Source: Deltaproteobacteria bacterium (GTDB lineage Bacteria > UBA10199 > JACPAL01 > JAHFST01). Taken from it: a DNA stretch of 64,000 bases. Made by a program: the position numbers and the translations under genes. The notes beneath the pieces were generated by a model that worked only from the letters and a program-made list of their open reading frames with translations, searched no databases and had not been told where the DNA came from. The stretch covers positions 1 through 64,000 of the forward strand of contig JAHFST010000012.1 in assembly GCA_023265625.1 (NCBI GenBank). The letters are read 5' to 3'. Below are positions 23,516 to 32,854 of the stretch, piece by piece (the first letter of the stretch is position 1; each line of letters begins with the position of its first letter).

Positions 23516-24731
23516 GTCGAGTGACCGCCTCCACCACATCTTCCCTCAACCCAAAGGCTGAAATCCGAAAAAAACCCTCTCCCGCAGGGCCAAACCCAGA
23601 GCCGGGGGTGATCACCACATGGGCCTCAGAGAGGATCTTGTCAAAAGTTCCCCAGGAGTCCAAGCCCTTCGGGGTCTTGACCCAGAGGTAAGGGGCGTTG
23701 ACTCCTCCCGAAACACTGAAACCAGCCTGCGCCAGTCCGGCCCGAATCAGCCGTGCGTTTTCCAGGTAATAGGCAACCGTCTCTTGCACCTGGATTTTCC
23801 CTTCGGGGCTGTAGCAAGCCGCCGCCGCCCGCTGCACGGGATAAGAAACACCGTTAAACTTAGTGGTATGGCGGCGATGCCACAGGGCATTGATAGAGAC
23901 TGGGTTTCCAGAAGCATCCTCCCCCTTCAGGGCCTCCGGAACCACCAGGTACGCGCACCGAGTCCCCGTAAATCCGGCCGTCTTGGAAAAGCTGCGAAAC
24001 TCGATCGCCACCTCCTCTGCCCCTGCAATCTCATAGATGGAATGAGGGATGGCCGGATCGGTGATAAAGGCCTCGTACGCCGCATCGAAAAAAATCACCG
24101 CACGATTCTGCCGTGCGTAATCCACCCAACGTTGCAACACCGCACGCGTCAACACGGCCCCGGTGGGATTATTGGGGGAACAAAGATAGATGAGATCAAT
24201 CTTCCCCTTCGGAAGATCGGGTGAAAAACCATTGGCCTCGGTGGCCGGGAGATAAGTCAGCCCTTCATAGCGTCCTTGGGCATCGATCATCCCCGTGCGT
24301 CCCGCCATCACCTGCGTATCCACATAAACCGGATAAACCGGATCCGTCACCGCCACGCGACAAGCCGCCCCGAAGATCTCTTGAATATTTCCCGTGTCGC
24401 ATTTGGAACCATCGGAGACAAATATTTCACTCGATTTGAGCGTGACCCCACGCGCCTTGAAATCGTGTTCCAGGATCGCGTCGATCAAAAAAGGATACCC
24501 TTGCTCCGGACCATACCCACGAAAGGCCTTGGGATCGCCCATCTCATCGACCGCTGCATGAAAGGATTGAATAACTGAAGACGGCAAAGGACGGACAACA
24601 TCGCCAATCCCCAAGCGGATGATCTTGGCCTGGGGATTATTCTCCTGAAAGGCCCTGACCCGGCGACCGATCTCCGGGAAGAGATAGCCGGCCTTGAGTT
24701 TGAGGTAGTGTTCGTTGATAGGAGCCATCAT
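23490..24731 (-). CDS. dapL: LL-diaminopimelate aminotransferase
   Basis: This 413-residue PLP enzyme converts tetrahydrodipicolinate directly to LL-diaminopimelate, bypassing the succinylase or acetylase branch. The start [20 protein letters not shown] is almost diagnostic for Dap[12 protein letters not shown] and the PLP lysine in [20 protein letters not shown] are present, and [17 protein letters not shown] is the usual N-terminal segment. Together with dapA, dapB, dapF and lysA at 33.9-37.7 kb it gives a complete lysine pathway from aspartate semialdehyde. It is not in an operon with them. ATG at 24731 or 24728. Confidence 0.95.
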   Translation of the reverse strand: MMAPINEHYLKLKAGYLFPEIGRRVRAFQENNPQAKIIRLGIGDVVRPLPSSVIQSFHAAVDEMGDPKAFRGYGPEQGYPFLIDAILEHDFKARGVTLKSSEIFVSDGSKCDTGNIQEIFGAACRVAVTDPVYPVYVDTQVMAGRTGMIDAQGRYEGLTYLPATEANGFSPDLPKGKIDLIYLCSPNNPTGAVLTRAVLQRWVDYARQNRAVIFFDAAYEAFITDPAIPHSIYEIAGAEEVAIEFRSFSKTAGFTGTRCAYLVVPEALKGEDASGNPVSINALWHRRHTTKFNGVSYPVQRAAAACYSPEGKIQVQETVAYYLENARLIRAGLAQAGFSVSGGVNAPYLWVKTPKGLDSWGTFDKILSEAHVVITPGSGFGPAGEGFFRISAFGLREDVVEAVTRLSAVSFVP

Positions 24732-24870
24732 TGATTCCTAGTACACTGGCTGGCATCCCGCAAGAATTTTACTAGGGCATCAGCGACAACTCTCACATCA
24801 GTCAACATGCTGTAATCATTTATTTATTACTAACACCACAAGAATCCCCCAAATGATGACCCTCTAGTAC

Positions 24871-24898
24871 GCAACTTCCTCCCTTCCCCTGCCGATAA
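24871..24898 (+). promoter_or_regulatory. Shared promoter-like element, copy 4 (GCAAC-N17-CGATAA)
   Basis: GCAAC (24871-24875) and CGATAA (24893-24898) are 17 bases apart. The downstream GGAGG (24906-24910) and TTG 24919 complete a normal leader. CCCTGCCGATAATAG is shared exactly with copy 3. Confidence 0.6.
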
Positions 24899-24918
24899 TA
24901 GACCTGGAGGATTTTATT

Positions 24919-26190
24919 TTGATAGCCCCATTGCTCACACAAATTACGCGGTTTGGCAGGGCCTTGCAATCAGGGTTGGGGGTCTTTACCTCGGCCAATT
25001 CTAATCAGGTCCGGCCAGGTCCGGATGGCTACCAGACCATCCCGCCTCCTGCTTGTGAGACGCTTTCAGAAGCCTCAATGATCGCGGCACATTCGGTGCG
25101 ATTTTCCGACCCACCAGTAACGGCCTCAGACCCCACAGACGCCGCCCCCATGGATAAAACCTGTCCGGCCATCAAAATTACCCGAAAAGAAGATCCGACC
25201 GATGCCGCTCCCAACCCCTCTCCAGCAATTCCCGCAGGGACATTAGTTCCAAAAGACAACCTCTCCAACTTTTTGATTCACAATTTTTGGGTCTGTTACA
25301 ATGGTTACCAAGATGCCTCCAATGATGAAGGACGCTTGCTGACGTTTATGTGCGCTCGGGGCAACCCCGAGGCCTTGCACCTGAACCATCTCGTCTCTGA
25401 ATATGGGACATTACTGACACAGTATGAACAACTAGAAATGGCCCATCCAGAGGGATATGAATCAGAGAAACTGGCCCTCGTGGACACCATTACTGGCAAA
25501 CACAACGAGGTGATGCAGGCCCCGTTCCGCAAACACTTCATGGATACCTATTACGAAAAGATCAAACAAGAGGCAAAAAGATTGCGACCGATTGATAACG
25601 CATTGGCCACCATACAAATAAGAACCGCACGGGGGGAAAACCCCATGCGCTATCGGCTACATTATCACCCGGAATACACCAAGGGCGGCGGGGAATTTGT
25701 CACCCTGGAGATCAGCGTTCACTCCGAGGCACAGGTAGTACAGGTGTCAACCGAGCTGGAAATGCGCGGGTCGATCATCATCGATCGTCGATCTTCGACT
25801 CTCTTGCTTTACAACGCATCGATGGAAAACTTGGGACGTCCAGAGGCAAGGGCAGTGGCGCTCCGCAAACTATTGCTAGAAGGGGTCGAACAAAAGCTCT
25901 CAACCCATGCCGATTTTCCCGTCCTCAAGACTCGGCTGAAGATTTTTGGCACCATCCAAGATAACAGCGGCGGTGCCAATCATGATGCCCTGTTTGACGC
26001 CGCCGGTAAGATGCTCGCCACTCTCGAAGAAGCTCACGCTCAAGAAGTGTTGGCCAAGGACTTACTGTACCAATTAGATGACGCCATTGTTAGCTATGGT
26101 GAGAAGTCAGAGGTAGTGAGTAAAATCCCGCTCACCATCGAAATACACCGGGAACAAGCCGCCGGACGGCTCGTGTCAATGAGTCGTTAA
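24919..26190 (+). CDS. Unrecognised 423-residue protein of the GCAAC/CGA regulon
   Basis: No family is recognised. The first 110 residues are low in structure and rich in Pro, Ala, Thr and Asp (DPTDAAPMDK, DPTDAAPNPSPAIPAG), with a short repeat DPTDAAP. Residues about 115-220 are helical and residues 220-320 look like an alpha/beta domain (YRLHYHPEYTKGGGEFVTLE, VVQVSTELEMRGSIIIDR). There is no signal peptide in the usual sense, although the N-terminus is mildly amphipathic. The TTG start follows GGAGG by eight bases. It converges on the 26176 gene with a 15-base overlap. The disordered N-terminus could be a secretion signal, but that is a guess. Confidence 0.55.
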   Translation: MIAPLLTQITRFGRALQSGLGVFTSANSNQVRPGPDGYQTIPPPACETLSEASMIAAHSVRFSDPPVTASDPTDAAPMDKTCPAIKITRKEDPTDAAPNPSPAIPAGTLVPKDNLSNFLIHNFWVCYNGYQDASNDEGRLLTFMCARGNPEALHLNHLVSEYGTLLTQYEQLEMAHPEGYESEKLALVDTITGKHNEVMQAPFRKHFMDTYYEKIKQEAKRLRPIDNALATIQIRTARGENPMRYRLHYHPEYTKGGGEFVTLEISVHSEAQVVQVSTELEMRGSIIIDRRSSTLLLYNASMENLGRPEARAVALRKLLLEGVEQKLSTHADFPVLKTRLKIFGTIQDNSGGANHDALFDAAGKMLATLEEAHAQEVLAKDLLYQLDDAIVSYGEKSEVVSKIPLTIEIHREQAAGRLVSMSR

Positions 26191-26904
26191 CATCTGCATC
26201 TGCGTACGAATCTGGCTCAGACTGGTACGTACTTTCGCCACCAAATCCGCTCGCTCCGGCAGTCGCTCAAGCAAAGCGAGGGTTTCTCTCAGCCTTTGCA
26301 ACACACGCACCAACAAGCGTTCGCGACGATGACAATTTTTGTCAAAGAAGACGACATTGCTGGATCGAACCCGCTGCAAATGAACGTCCAGATCATCCAA
26401 TTCTCCTCCCAATGACTGAAGTCGGTTGGTCCAATCTTGAGGCCTGTTCCGCAACGCATCTTCGAATTGACCAATGATAGTCGGAGTCACATCAAGCAAG
26501 AGGCTCCAAGAGCGTTCTAGATCCTCCTGAGTAACCAGTGGGATGGTGTCACAGTGCGCTTTAAAACGTTCCACTTGCCTTGCCAAACGCCCGACCAGCG
26601 GAGAAGCCGCCACCCGAGTTTCTAAATCTTGTAAAGCCTTCCCTGACAAACCTTGTAACGCAGAACTTGTCTCTTGATGAAGACCAAAATGAAAAGAATC
26701 GCCTTCAAGAGCCTTTAACAACCTAGCGGATAAAGCAGGATCCGTATTTCGAAAGGCGCGGGCCAACCCACGCACCACAATAGGAAGATCCCTGGCCGTC
26801 TCAGCCATCGCCATCGAATAGGGATAGTGCGCCAGCTCTCCCAAGGCGCTTAACCATCCCGAAACCACCGCATTTGTCGTCGTCCCCACAGAAGTCATCT
26901 GCAT
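26176..26904 (-). CDS. Unrecognised helical protein of the GCAAC/CGA regulon
   Basis: This 242-residue protein is almost entirely alpha-helical, with many Leu, Ala, Arg and Gln residues and a final coiled-coil-like stretch (LLVRVLQRLRETLALLERLP). No family is recognised. ATG 26904 was chosen over the in-frame 26952 because the promoter-like element sits at 26939-26913 inside the end of the preceding arsC-like gene, leaving eight bases to the ATG. There is no Shine-Dalgarno, consistent with a leaderless transcript. The gene is thus independently transcribed despite reading in the same direction as its neighbour. Confidence 0.55.
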   Translation of the reverse strand: MQMTSVGTTTNAVVSGWLSALGELAHYPYSMAMAETARDLPIVVRGLARAFRNTDPALSARLLKALEGDSFHFGLHQETSSALQGLSGKALQDLETRVAASPLVGRLARQVERFKAHCDTIPLVTQEDLERSWSLLLDVTPTIIGQFEDALRNRPQDWTNRLQSLGGELDDLDVHLQRVRSSNVVFFDKNCHRRERLLVRVLQRLRETLALLERLPERADLVAKVRTSLSQIRTQMQMLTTH

Positions 26905-26912
26905 TAGGATTG

Positions 26913-26939
26913 TTATCGGCGCTTTTCCAAGAAGGTTGC
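26913..26939 (-). promoter_or_regulatory. Shared promoter-like element, copy 5 (GCAAC-N16-CGATAA)
   Basis: On the minus strand GCAAC (26939-26935) and CGATAA (26918-26913) are 16 bases apart; GCCGATAA is complete. The -10 part overlaps the TAA stop of the arsC-like gene. Confidence 0.6.
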
Positions 26940-27281
26940 TTTTTTTCCCCACTCTTCTTCTTTAAATCCCACCCACCCATCCTGCGCCGCCATCACAAAC
27001 GGCCGCTTGATTAAGTTGCCGTTTTTGGCGAGCAGGTGAAACACCTGTTCAGTGCTCATTTTTGATAATTTATCTTTTATTTTCAATGCTTTATAATCCA
27101 ACCCCGAGGTGTTGAAAAGTTTTTTAATATCCCCCACATGCCCCAACATTTTGCGAATCTCCGCCTCCGTGGGGGGCTGTTCCCGGATGGGGAATTTTTG
27201 ATAGGGGATTTTTTTGGCGTCGAGAAATTTCAGCGCCTTTTTGCAGGTACCGCAGTTTTTGTATTCGTAGATTTTGAGCAT
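26913..27281 (-). CDS. ArsC/Spx family protein
   Basis: This 122-residue protein has a thioredoxin-like fold with the N-terminal redox motif YEYKNCGTCKKALKFL (C-x2-C), then KFPIREQPPTEAEIRKML, LFNTSGLDYKALKIKDKL and GNLIKRPFVM. These match the Spx/MgsR/YffB branch rather than true arsenate reductases, though both families share the Cys and the R-P-F/V motif. The role may be glutathione-dependent reduction or regulation. It is divergent from the 27378 gene; its 3' end carries the promoter of the next gene. Confidence 0.85.
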   Translation of the reverse strand: MLKIYEYKNCGTCKKALKFLDAKKIPYQKFPIREQPPTEAEIRKMLGHVGDIKKLFNTSGLDYKALKIKDKLSKMSTEQVFHLLAKNGNLIKRPFVMAAQDGWVGFKEEEWGKKATFLEKRR

Positions 27282-27325
27282 GAGGGTTCATAATGGGAAC
27301 TTTTAAAAAATAATATAAAATTCTC

Positions 27326-27352
27326 GCAACCTTCCCAACAAGGGTGCGATAG
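27326..27352 (+). promoter_or_regulatory. Shared promoter-like element, copy 6 (GCAAC-N16-CGATAG)
   Basis: GCAAC (27326-27330) and CGATAG (27347-27352) are 16 bases apart, followed 25 bases later by ATG 27378 with AAGGAGA before it. Confidence 0.6.
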
Positions 27353-27377
27353 AAGGCGACTACTTAAGGAGATAACC

Positions 27378-29450
27378 ATGTTGACAATGCCCATTCCCGC
27401 CGACGCAAGACTCGCTGCCTTTCCCAAAATTGCCTTGGACTCAACGGTCTACCGAAATCTGGTCAACGGCGCACTTGCCGAACAAAATGTCGGTTTGCAA
27501 TGGCAAGGGGTTAGCATGCAAGGGGCAGACGCCTATCTACAGCTGGAAGTGGTAGCCGCCCCCGATGCTGGCGCCGCGATCCAACTCGATCGAAGCTTTA
27601 CCATACCTGAAGCCATTCAAGCTTTTCGCGCGGCTGAAGAGACGGTCGAAACAAGGCGCCAAGCCATGGTCCAAGCGGCCGCCGCCCAGATGGTGCTGAG
27701 GGATCCCCCGACCGACGCCCGTTTGAAGGACCTCAACCCCGCCGAGCGGGCCTGGTTGGAAAAAACCAGCGATGCCCTGGCCCAGATCGCCGATGACATC
27801 TGCGCCGCTCAAACAACCCCTTGGAGCCAGGAGATTGAGGCCTGGGTAGAGACCCACGGCACGGCATTGGACAAGTGGCATTACCGAAGAATTCGAACCC
27901 CGGAACTACCCCTTTTGCTGGAGCGCAACTGCCCAACCAGCTTTGAAAATTCGGAAAACTATGCCAGTTCGGTGTCTTGCTTTCCCCCAACACCCTCGTA
28001 CAACGCCATGCTTCCCGCCGATTTTTCCAAAGAGGAGTTGGCACATCTGGAAACCTTTCCCCCTGAGCACCCGGTAAGGCTCCCCTATACCGTGGTCGAA
28101 CGGGCCTCCGACGCCGATGTGGCCGCATTGACAGCGGGCCCTCTCAAAGAAGGAGGTCGAGAAATCCGCTGGCTAGTCACTGGACTGGATGGCCGACAAT
28201 ATAGCGTAACCCATATCCTGTTTCATCCCCGCTACGTTGCCTATTTCCGCGCCTTTGCCGATATCCTGGAAGATCACGCCCAACTGCAAGTCGGAGACTC
28301 TAGTCTGGACCCGACCTTTCGCGATTACCTCCTGGAGATGGCCACCTGTCTGCGCAACGGGGACATGGAACGGATGCTCAACGCCGACCTGAATCAAACC
28401 AAAGGGGATCTCTACTTGAGCTTCTTCCCCCACGAAAGCTACTGGGCCGATAATATGAAATTCCCCTGGAGCTTTGCGGTGGGGCTCCGCGATCATCAGG
28501 CGATCAACGCCCTGCGCCACAAGGCCTACGCCTTTGCGGCGCTCGAGGAAAAAGCCTGCACCATCGCCGCGCGGGTCGGGGCGCCGCCCCCTACCTCCAG
28601 CATCGCCACGGACGAGATTGAAAAAAGCGTGCAAGTGGTCTGGTTCCACCGCAATGGAGGTTACCTCCGCACCTGCGCCGGCGGGGAGGTCCTGGGCCAC
28701 GACTATCCGAAGGTAGTGTATCCGGGTGTCGCGGGTCATCGGGCGGTCATCATCGCCGATCCGGTGTTTGCAGATGAGGATATTCTGCAAGGGCTTGCGG
28801 CAGAATTCTTACCGCCGGAAGATGCCGCACAGGTCAACGCCACCGCGGTCTTGGAAAATATTGTCTGGCACGAAGGCTCCCATGGAGTTTCTGGAAACAA
28901 ACCGGACACCGTCGTGGTGGGGGGAGCCGGGACGTTCGGGGTCGTCTACGGCAAACAGTGGGGCAATGTCGTGGAACCTCAGTCAGACACCGCCGTCCCA
29001 GTAGCCCACGAGGTTCTCTTCTCCAACCAAGACACAACCGAGGCTGAAATGAACGCCTCACTACGATCCCAGTTTGTCCGGTTATTGAGAAAATTTGTCC
29101 CCAAAGAAAAGGTCTTATCGGAAAAGTTCGACGCCCCCCATTCTTTTGGAGCAACCATCTCACTGGGTTGGCTCTACCTCCAAGGGAACATCGTGGAATT
29201 GGGAGATGACGGTCTGTTTCAGGTTGATTGGGAACGGTTTGCCCAAAGCCAAAAGGATTTATGGGACAAACTCACCGAGTTCGGTTTCCAAAATTCCTCA
29301 GAGGCCTTCCGCGAATTCTGCCGGCAATGTGTTGCCGCGATCCCCGACCCCATCCAAAAACGGATCCTCGAGGGCCTGGCCCGCAAGAACCACCGCTTTC
29401 TCCTCAACCGAGGCCACTTAAAACCAGCCCCCCTGGGTCCAGCGGCGTAA
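27378..29450 (+). CDS. Probable M49-like (dipeptidyl-peptidase III-related) zinc metallopeptidase
   Basis: In this 690-residue protein the segment VLENIVWHEGSHGVSG near residue 500 contains HExxH, and about 35 residues later NVVEPQSDTAVPVAHEV holds a second glutamate in the position of the E-(A/C)-(K/R)-A-D zinc ligand motif of M49 peptidases. Upstream, YLSFFPHESYWADNMKFPWS resembles the GP-x-E-x-Y-x-D segment of the same family. The first 230 residues are helical and not recognised. There is no signal peptide, so the protein acts inside the cell or leaves by a non-Sec route. AAGGAGA precedes ATG 27378. It heads an apparent operon with the frameshifted CarD-like gene 16 bases downstream and belongs to the shared-promoter set. 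Confidence 0.6.
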   Translation: MLTMPIPADARLAAFPKIALDSTVYRNLVNGALAEQNVGLQWQGVSMQGADAYLQLEVVAAPDAGAAIQLDRSFTIPEAIQAFRAAEETVETRRQAMVQAAAAQMVLRDPPTDARLKDLNPAERAWLEKTSDALAQIADDICAAQTTPWSQEIEAWVETHGTALDKWHYRRIRTPELPLLLERNCPTSFENSENYASSVSCFPPTPSYNAMLPADFSKEELAHLETFPPEHPVRLPYTVVERASDADVAALTAGPLKEGGREIRWLVTGLDGRQYSVTHILFHPRYVAYFRAFADILEDHAQLQVGDSSLDPTFRDYLLEMATCLRNGDMERMLNADLNQTKGDLYLSFFPHESYWADNMKFPWSFAVGLRDHQAINALRHKAYAFAALEEKACTIAARVGAPPPTSSIATDEIEKSVQVVWFHRNGGYLRTCAGGEVLGHDYPKVVYPGVAGHRAVIIADPVFADEDILQGLAAEFLPPEDAAQVNATAVLENIVWHEGSHGVSGNKPDTVVVGGAGTFGVVYGKQWGNVVEPQSDTAVPVAHEVLFSNQDTTEAEMNASLRSQFVRLLRKFVPKEKVLSEKFDAPHSFGATISLGWLYLQGNIVELGDDGLFQVDWERFAQSQKDLWDKLTEFGFQNSSEAFREFCRQCVAAIPDPIQKRILEGLARKNHRFLLNRGHLKPAPLGPAA

Positions 29451-29466
29451 AAACCGAAAGAAAACC

Positions 29467-30978
29467 AATGACCGTCATCCCCCAAGGCCGTTTTCCCCCG
29501 GATCAAATGATGGCCATGCTGCACCCGGCTGCGACCCTTCGGTTTCATCTGAGGGCCGGTCTGCAGACGATTGGCGAATTGTGGTACGAGCTGAAAAACA
29601 GGGGTGTCGGTATGCAACCCCTGCTCCCCCTGCAAAAATTCGATCCCCTGGAACCGGCCGTCAATCTCCTTTGGCGATTTCACATGACCAAGTCTACAGA
29701 AGGCCTTTGCCAGCTAAACCTGCTTGATCTGAGACGCGCCGCCGAGCAGGTCTATCAAGCCTTGGAACCGCTGGCCACACCAAGCCAGATTGAGGGCCTT
29801 GACGAACACCTATTCAAGGAAACCGACCGGCAGGAAAAACACAAGCAGCCTTCTCCGCGCGAGGTTCAGAGCGGTTTTCTCGGCTTCTCTCCCGCACTGC
29901 GCGAGGCGTTGCAAGGACTCATCACAACGGGACGACAGGATCAGGTCGCGAAAAACCGCCGGATCCTCGCCGCCGCAGATCCGGAACTCAGCCCGCTGCT
30001 GCTCCGAAATATCCTCTCCCTCTGGACCTCACAACGACTGCCGGAGGCATCCCCCTCCACCTTGGCCGCATGGGGTGAGATCGTTCGATGGCTCGCCACC
30101 ACCCCGCGGGCCTACATGCACGGCTATTTTGACCGGATCTCCTTTCCGGGGCACATCGAAGCGGCCAAACTGGAACTGTTGCAGTCTTCCCTAGAGGGGC
30201 TAGCCCGGCAGGGGACCCGATTTGAAATCCTTGCGCGCAAGGATTGGGTTCTGCAACAGCGCGCAAAGCCGGCCCTTTACTTCGTTGCCGCCGAGACTCC
30301 AACCCCTCCTTCGGAAGAAACAGATGACCCAACCATGGCCTCCATCCCGAAGCGCTGCACGGCCTCATCACTGGCGATCCCGCCTCCCTCAGCGCCTGGC
30401 CGGACCAGTATAAGAAGGTCGAGACACCCCCGTTCCATCCACGCATCGGAGAGATCGTCTTCATGCCGGGGCACGGACATTGTAAAATCACGGACATTCA
30501 AACCAGAACGATCGAAGGGCAACAAGACACCTTCTACGGCCTGCAGAGCCAATCTTATAAAAAACAATCCTTCTGGGTCCCTACCAGAAAAGTCGGCGGG
30601 CGAGGCCTCCGACCTCCGCTCACCTACGCCCAGGTCCCCGCCATCTTCGTGGCCCTGCGAACGGGTGACGTGATGCAATGCACGAATCACTACAAGGCCC
30701 GCCGGTTCTTCACACCATCGACCAGTTCCCCCGACTTGCAGGTGGTGGCCCGGGCCCACCGCAGTCTTCATCTCTGGTTTCTCGAAAACCCCCGTCAGAC
30801 ACGAACCCTCAATGATCTCTTTGAAAAAACGCGCCACCTCCTCAGTGAGGAACTCCGAAACGCCTTGCAACCCCGCCACCCTGAGGTAGACGACCAGGTC
30901 GTTGCCACAATGATTCAGGAGGCCCTACACTACGGTGCCAGGTACACTACGGTGCCAGGCACGCGCGCAACCAATTGA
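29467..30978 (+). pseudogene. Unknown N-terminal region joined out of frame to a CarD-like C-terminal domain
   Basis: From ATG 29467 a helical protein runs well to about residue 285 (YFVAAETPTPPSEETDDPT), then the frame becomes Ser/Arg/Pro-rich junk until 30673. In the +2 shifted frame, open from just after the TGA at 30325, the sequence continues sensibly: HPEALHGLITGDPASLSAWP, then IGEIVFMPGHGHCKITDIQT, a CarD/CdnL N-terminal domain (V-x-x-P-x-H-G...I), followed by a helical C-terminal part to 30978. The only ATG in that frame (30463) cuts into the CarD domain, so it is not a natural start. I infer one gene with a frameshift between about 30328 and 30345; a sequencing error cannot be excluded. 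Confidence 0.6.
30927..30960 (+). repeat. Tandem 17-bp duplication at the end of the CarD-like frame
   Basis: ACACTACGGTGCCAGGT (30927-30943) is repeated at once as ACACTACGGTGCCAGGC (30944-30960). Seventeen is not a multiple of three, so the duplication changed the C-terminus. Confidence 0.75.
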
Positions 30979-31025
30979 TTTATAATGGCTAGACTCTCCG
31001 CCCAAATTTGTTTATAAAATCCCCC

Positions 31026-31517
31026 ATGGGACAACGCATCCTCCTCTGTGGCATTTATCAAACCCTCAAACCCATCCAAGTCACCGGCAACAAAGGAACT
31101 CACGAGATTCCGGCAGGGCTATTGGTGCAATTTCACCGGCACAAGGACCAACCCAAACCGATCCTACTTCTCCCGGAAAAAAATACTCACAACCAATGGA
31201 GTTTTGCCAAACAGGTCTTTTTGATTGAAGAGACGGAACTGCACAAGGCGTTGCGCGAACTGAAGGCGGAAGGATTTTACCGGGTCAAGGAACACTTTCA
31301 TGTGGATGAGGCACAGATCATTGAGAAAAACAGTCTCGTGCAATTAGGCTACACCAAAACAGCGGAACCCATCCTCTTCTCCCCCAAGCCCCTCAAGGAT
31401 CTGAACGGGCTCTCCTTTACCAAGAGCGGCCTGAGGATCGACAATGACGTCTACCAACTCTTGGAGGCCTTGAGTATCCGCGGGCCTTTCGTACCACAGA
31501 AAGATAAATTACATTAG
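31026..31517 (+). CDS. Unrecognised 163-residue protein
   Basis: The protein begins MGQRILLCGIYQTLKPIQVT and is rich in beta strands in the first half (AGLLVQFHRH, KPILLLPEKN) and mixed in the second. No family is recognised and there is no signal peptide or membrane segment. ATG 31026 was chosen; a TTG at 31008 is in frame. Neither has a Shine-Dalgarno. It may be the last gene of the operon beginning at 27378, although a TATAAT at 30981 offers a separate promoter. A REP element begins seven bases after its stop. Confidence 0.5.
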   Translation: MGQRILLCGIYQTLKPIQVTGNKGTHEIPAGLLVQFHRHKDQPKPILLLPEKNTHNQWSFAKQVFLIEETELHKALRELKAEGFYRVKEHFHVDEAQIIEKNSLVQLGYTKTAEPILFSPKPLKDLNGLSFTKSGLRIDNDVYQLLEALSIRGPFVPQKDKLH

Positions 31518-31523
31518 GCATCT

Positions 31524-31574
31524 GTAGGGGCGAATCTTGTATTCGCCCAGGGCGATCACAAGGATCGCCCCTAC
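31524..31574. repeat. REP palindrome pair (copy 5)
   Basis: GTAGGGGCGAATCTTGTATT and CGCCC, then GGGCGATCACAAGGATCGCC and CCTAC. It is nearly identical to the two ends of the copy inside the RAYT gene. The right end gives the TAG stop codon of the hydrolase-like gene on the minus strand. Confidence 0.85.
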
Positions 31575-32725
31575 GATGTCTTGCGAATCAATTCCAGCAG
31601 TGCCGCTCCCCCCGCCTCACTGCTCACAACCATCGTGTGATCTCCCGCGAAGTCCACAAACGGAACCCCAGGGACAAAACAGGTTTCACGGGACACAATG
31701 CGGTCATGATCCTGCGATGAACTTTGCACGGGCTGATCCGTCAGACTGTAAAGAACGGTCATCACCCCCAGCATCGATGCCAGCACAGGATCCTTCAGCC
31801 AAGGGAGCGGGTCGCTATCCGCTGTCAGGATTTGGCCGGTCAATGCCGACGAGCGGCCAGCACGCGCCCCGCAAAGGTAATCTCTTCCTAGACAGGGAAT
31901 CAAATGCGGATTCAAGGGATCAATCAGGACCGACTGAATCGGTCCGGTAAAACGCCGCCCCTTCAATCCATTCTGCGGACTGGCAATCACATAGTATCCG
32001 GTTTTAGGAAGCTGAGGGGCCAGATCTTGCATATCGGCAATAAAGGCACGACGCCCCTCGGCGGACATCCGTTCCGTACTGTGGAGAGCATCCGCCAACT
32101 GCTCAGGGTCAGCTCCATGAGCCAAACGCGCCAGACAGGCGACGATATGACCGCCGGCCGAATAGCCACTAAACTTAACCTGTGGCTTCATCAAATCGGG
32201 ATTCATACAAAGTTTGCGCACCACCATGGGAAACAAGGTCGGCCAATCGGCCAGGAGATTGGCCCGAGCGGCAGGGGGAAGCGGAAACCTCTGGAATGTG
32301 TACCCTGCCTGTACCAACGGCTTGGCAAATTTCACATTGGCGCCATAGCCCACCATGCCATCAAAGGAGAGGATCTTACCCAGATCCATCGCACCAGCCG
32401 CCGGTGCGGCCAACTCCACCGTCGACCCACGGAGCGGATCATGGATATCCAACAAGAAAGAACGCAACGCGGCATTGAGAACGAGCGTACCCGGTCCCCG
32501 ATGGGCCATGGTGAGACTGTAAGGGAGCCTATCCGAAGCACCACCGGAGATAACGGCTCGAAGGTGGTCTTGCCATCCTTGCCAAAGGGTCAAAGGTTCA
32601 AACTGGGGCGTCGTATCCGGCAACTCAGAGGTGACTAATCTTAACAATGCAGTGGCAACCCTTTGCCCCGCCGGAAACGCCAGTAACCTTTCCCGAAAAC
32701 CCTCACCAAATAGTTGCGGCCCCAT
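31571..32725 (-). CDS. Alpha/beta hydrolase-like protein with GYSAG serine elbow
   Basis: This 384-residue protein has FSGYSAGGHIVACLARLAHG, a G-x-S-x-G nucleophile elbow of a lipase or esterase, with a possible catalytic His near the C-terminus in DFAGDHTMVV. Overall similarity to known lipases is low. There is no Sec signal. ATG 32725 was chosen over the longer frame to 32803 because the shared promoter-like element occupies 32758-32732, ending six bases before this ATG, and no Shine-Dalgarno is present. The stop TAG comes from the REP element. The gene belongs to the shared-promoter set, and a cytosolic or exported effector hydrolase is a possible role. Confidence 0.6.
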   Translation of the reverse strand: MGPQLFGEGFRERLLAFPAGQRVATALLRLVTSELPDTTPQFEPLTLWQGWQDHLRAVISGGASDRLPYSLTMAHRGPGTLVLNAALRSFLLDIHDPLRGSTVELAAPAAGAMDLGKILSFDGMVGYGANVKFAKPLVQAGYTFQRFPLPPAARANLLADWPTLFPMVVRKLCMNPDLMKPQVKFSGYSAGGHIVACLARLAHGADPEQLADALHSTERMSAEGRRAFIADMQDLAPQLPKTGYYVIASPQNGLKGRRFTGPIQSVLIDPLNPHLIPCLGRDYLCGARAGRSSALTGQILTADSDPLPWLKDPVLASMLGVMTVLYSLTDQPVQSSSQDHDRIVSRETCFVPGVPFVDFAGDHTMVVSSEAGGAALLELIRKTS

Positions 32726-32731
32726 TTCAAC

Positions 32732-32758
32732 ACTTCGCCGTCTCGCTAAAAAAGTTGC
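32732..32758 (-). promoter_or_regulatory. Shared promoter-like element, copy 7 (GCAAC-N16-CGAAGT)
   Basis: On the minus strand GCAAC (32758-32754, followed by six T) and CGAAGT (32737-32732) are 16 bases apart; ATG 32725 is six bases on. Confidence 0.55.
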
Positions 32759-32854
32759 GCCAGAAAGAGAAGAAAACTGAAAAAAAGATAAAAAAATTGC
32801 CACTACGTAACGCGGCGCATAAAACAGGCGGCAACCGAGCTGCTATTACGATAC

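Noticed and set aside
31904-32638. Open frame of 244 codons on the plus strand
   Set aside because: It is antisense to the GYSAG hydrolase-like gene, which has a catalytic motif and a promoter-like element.
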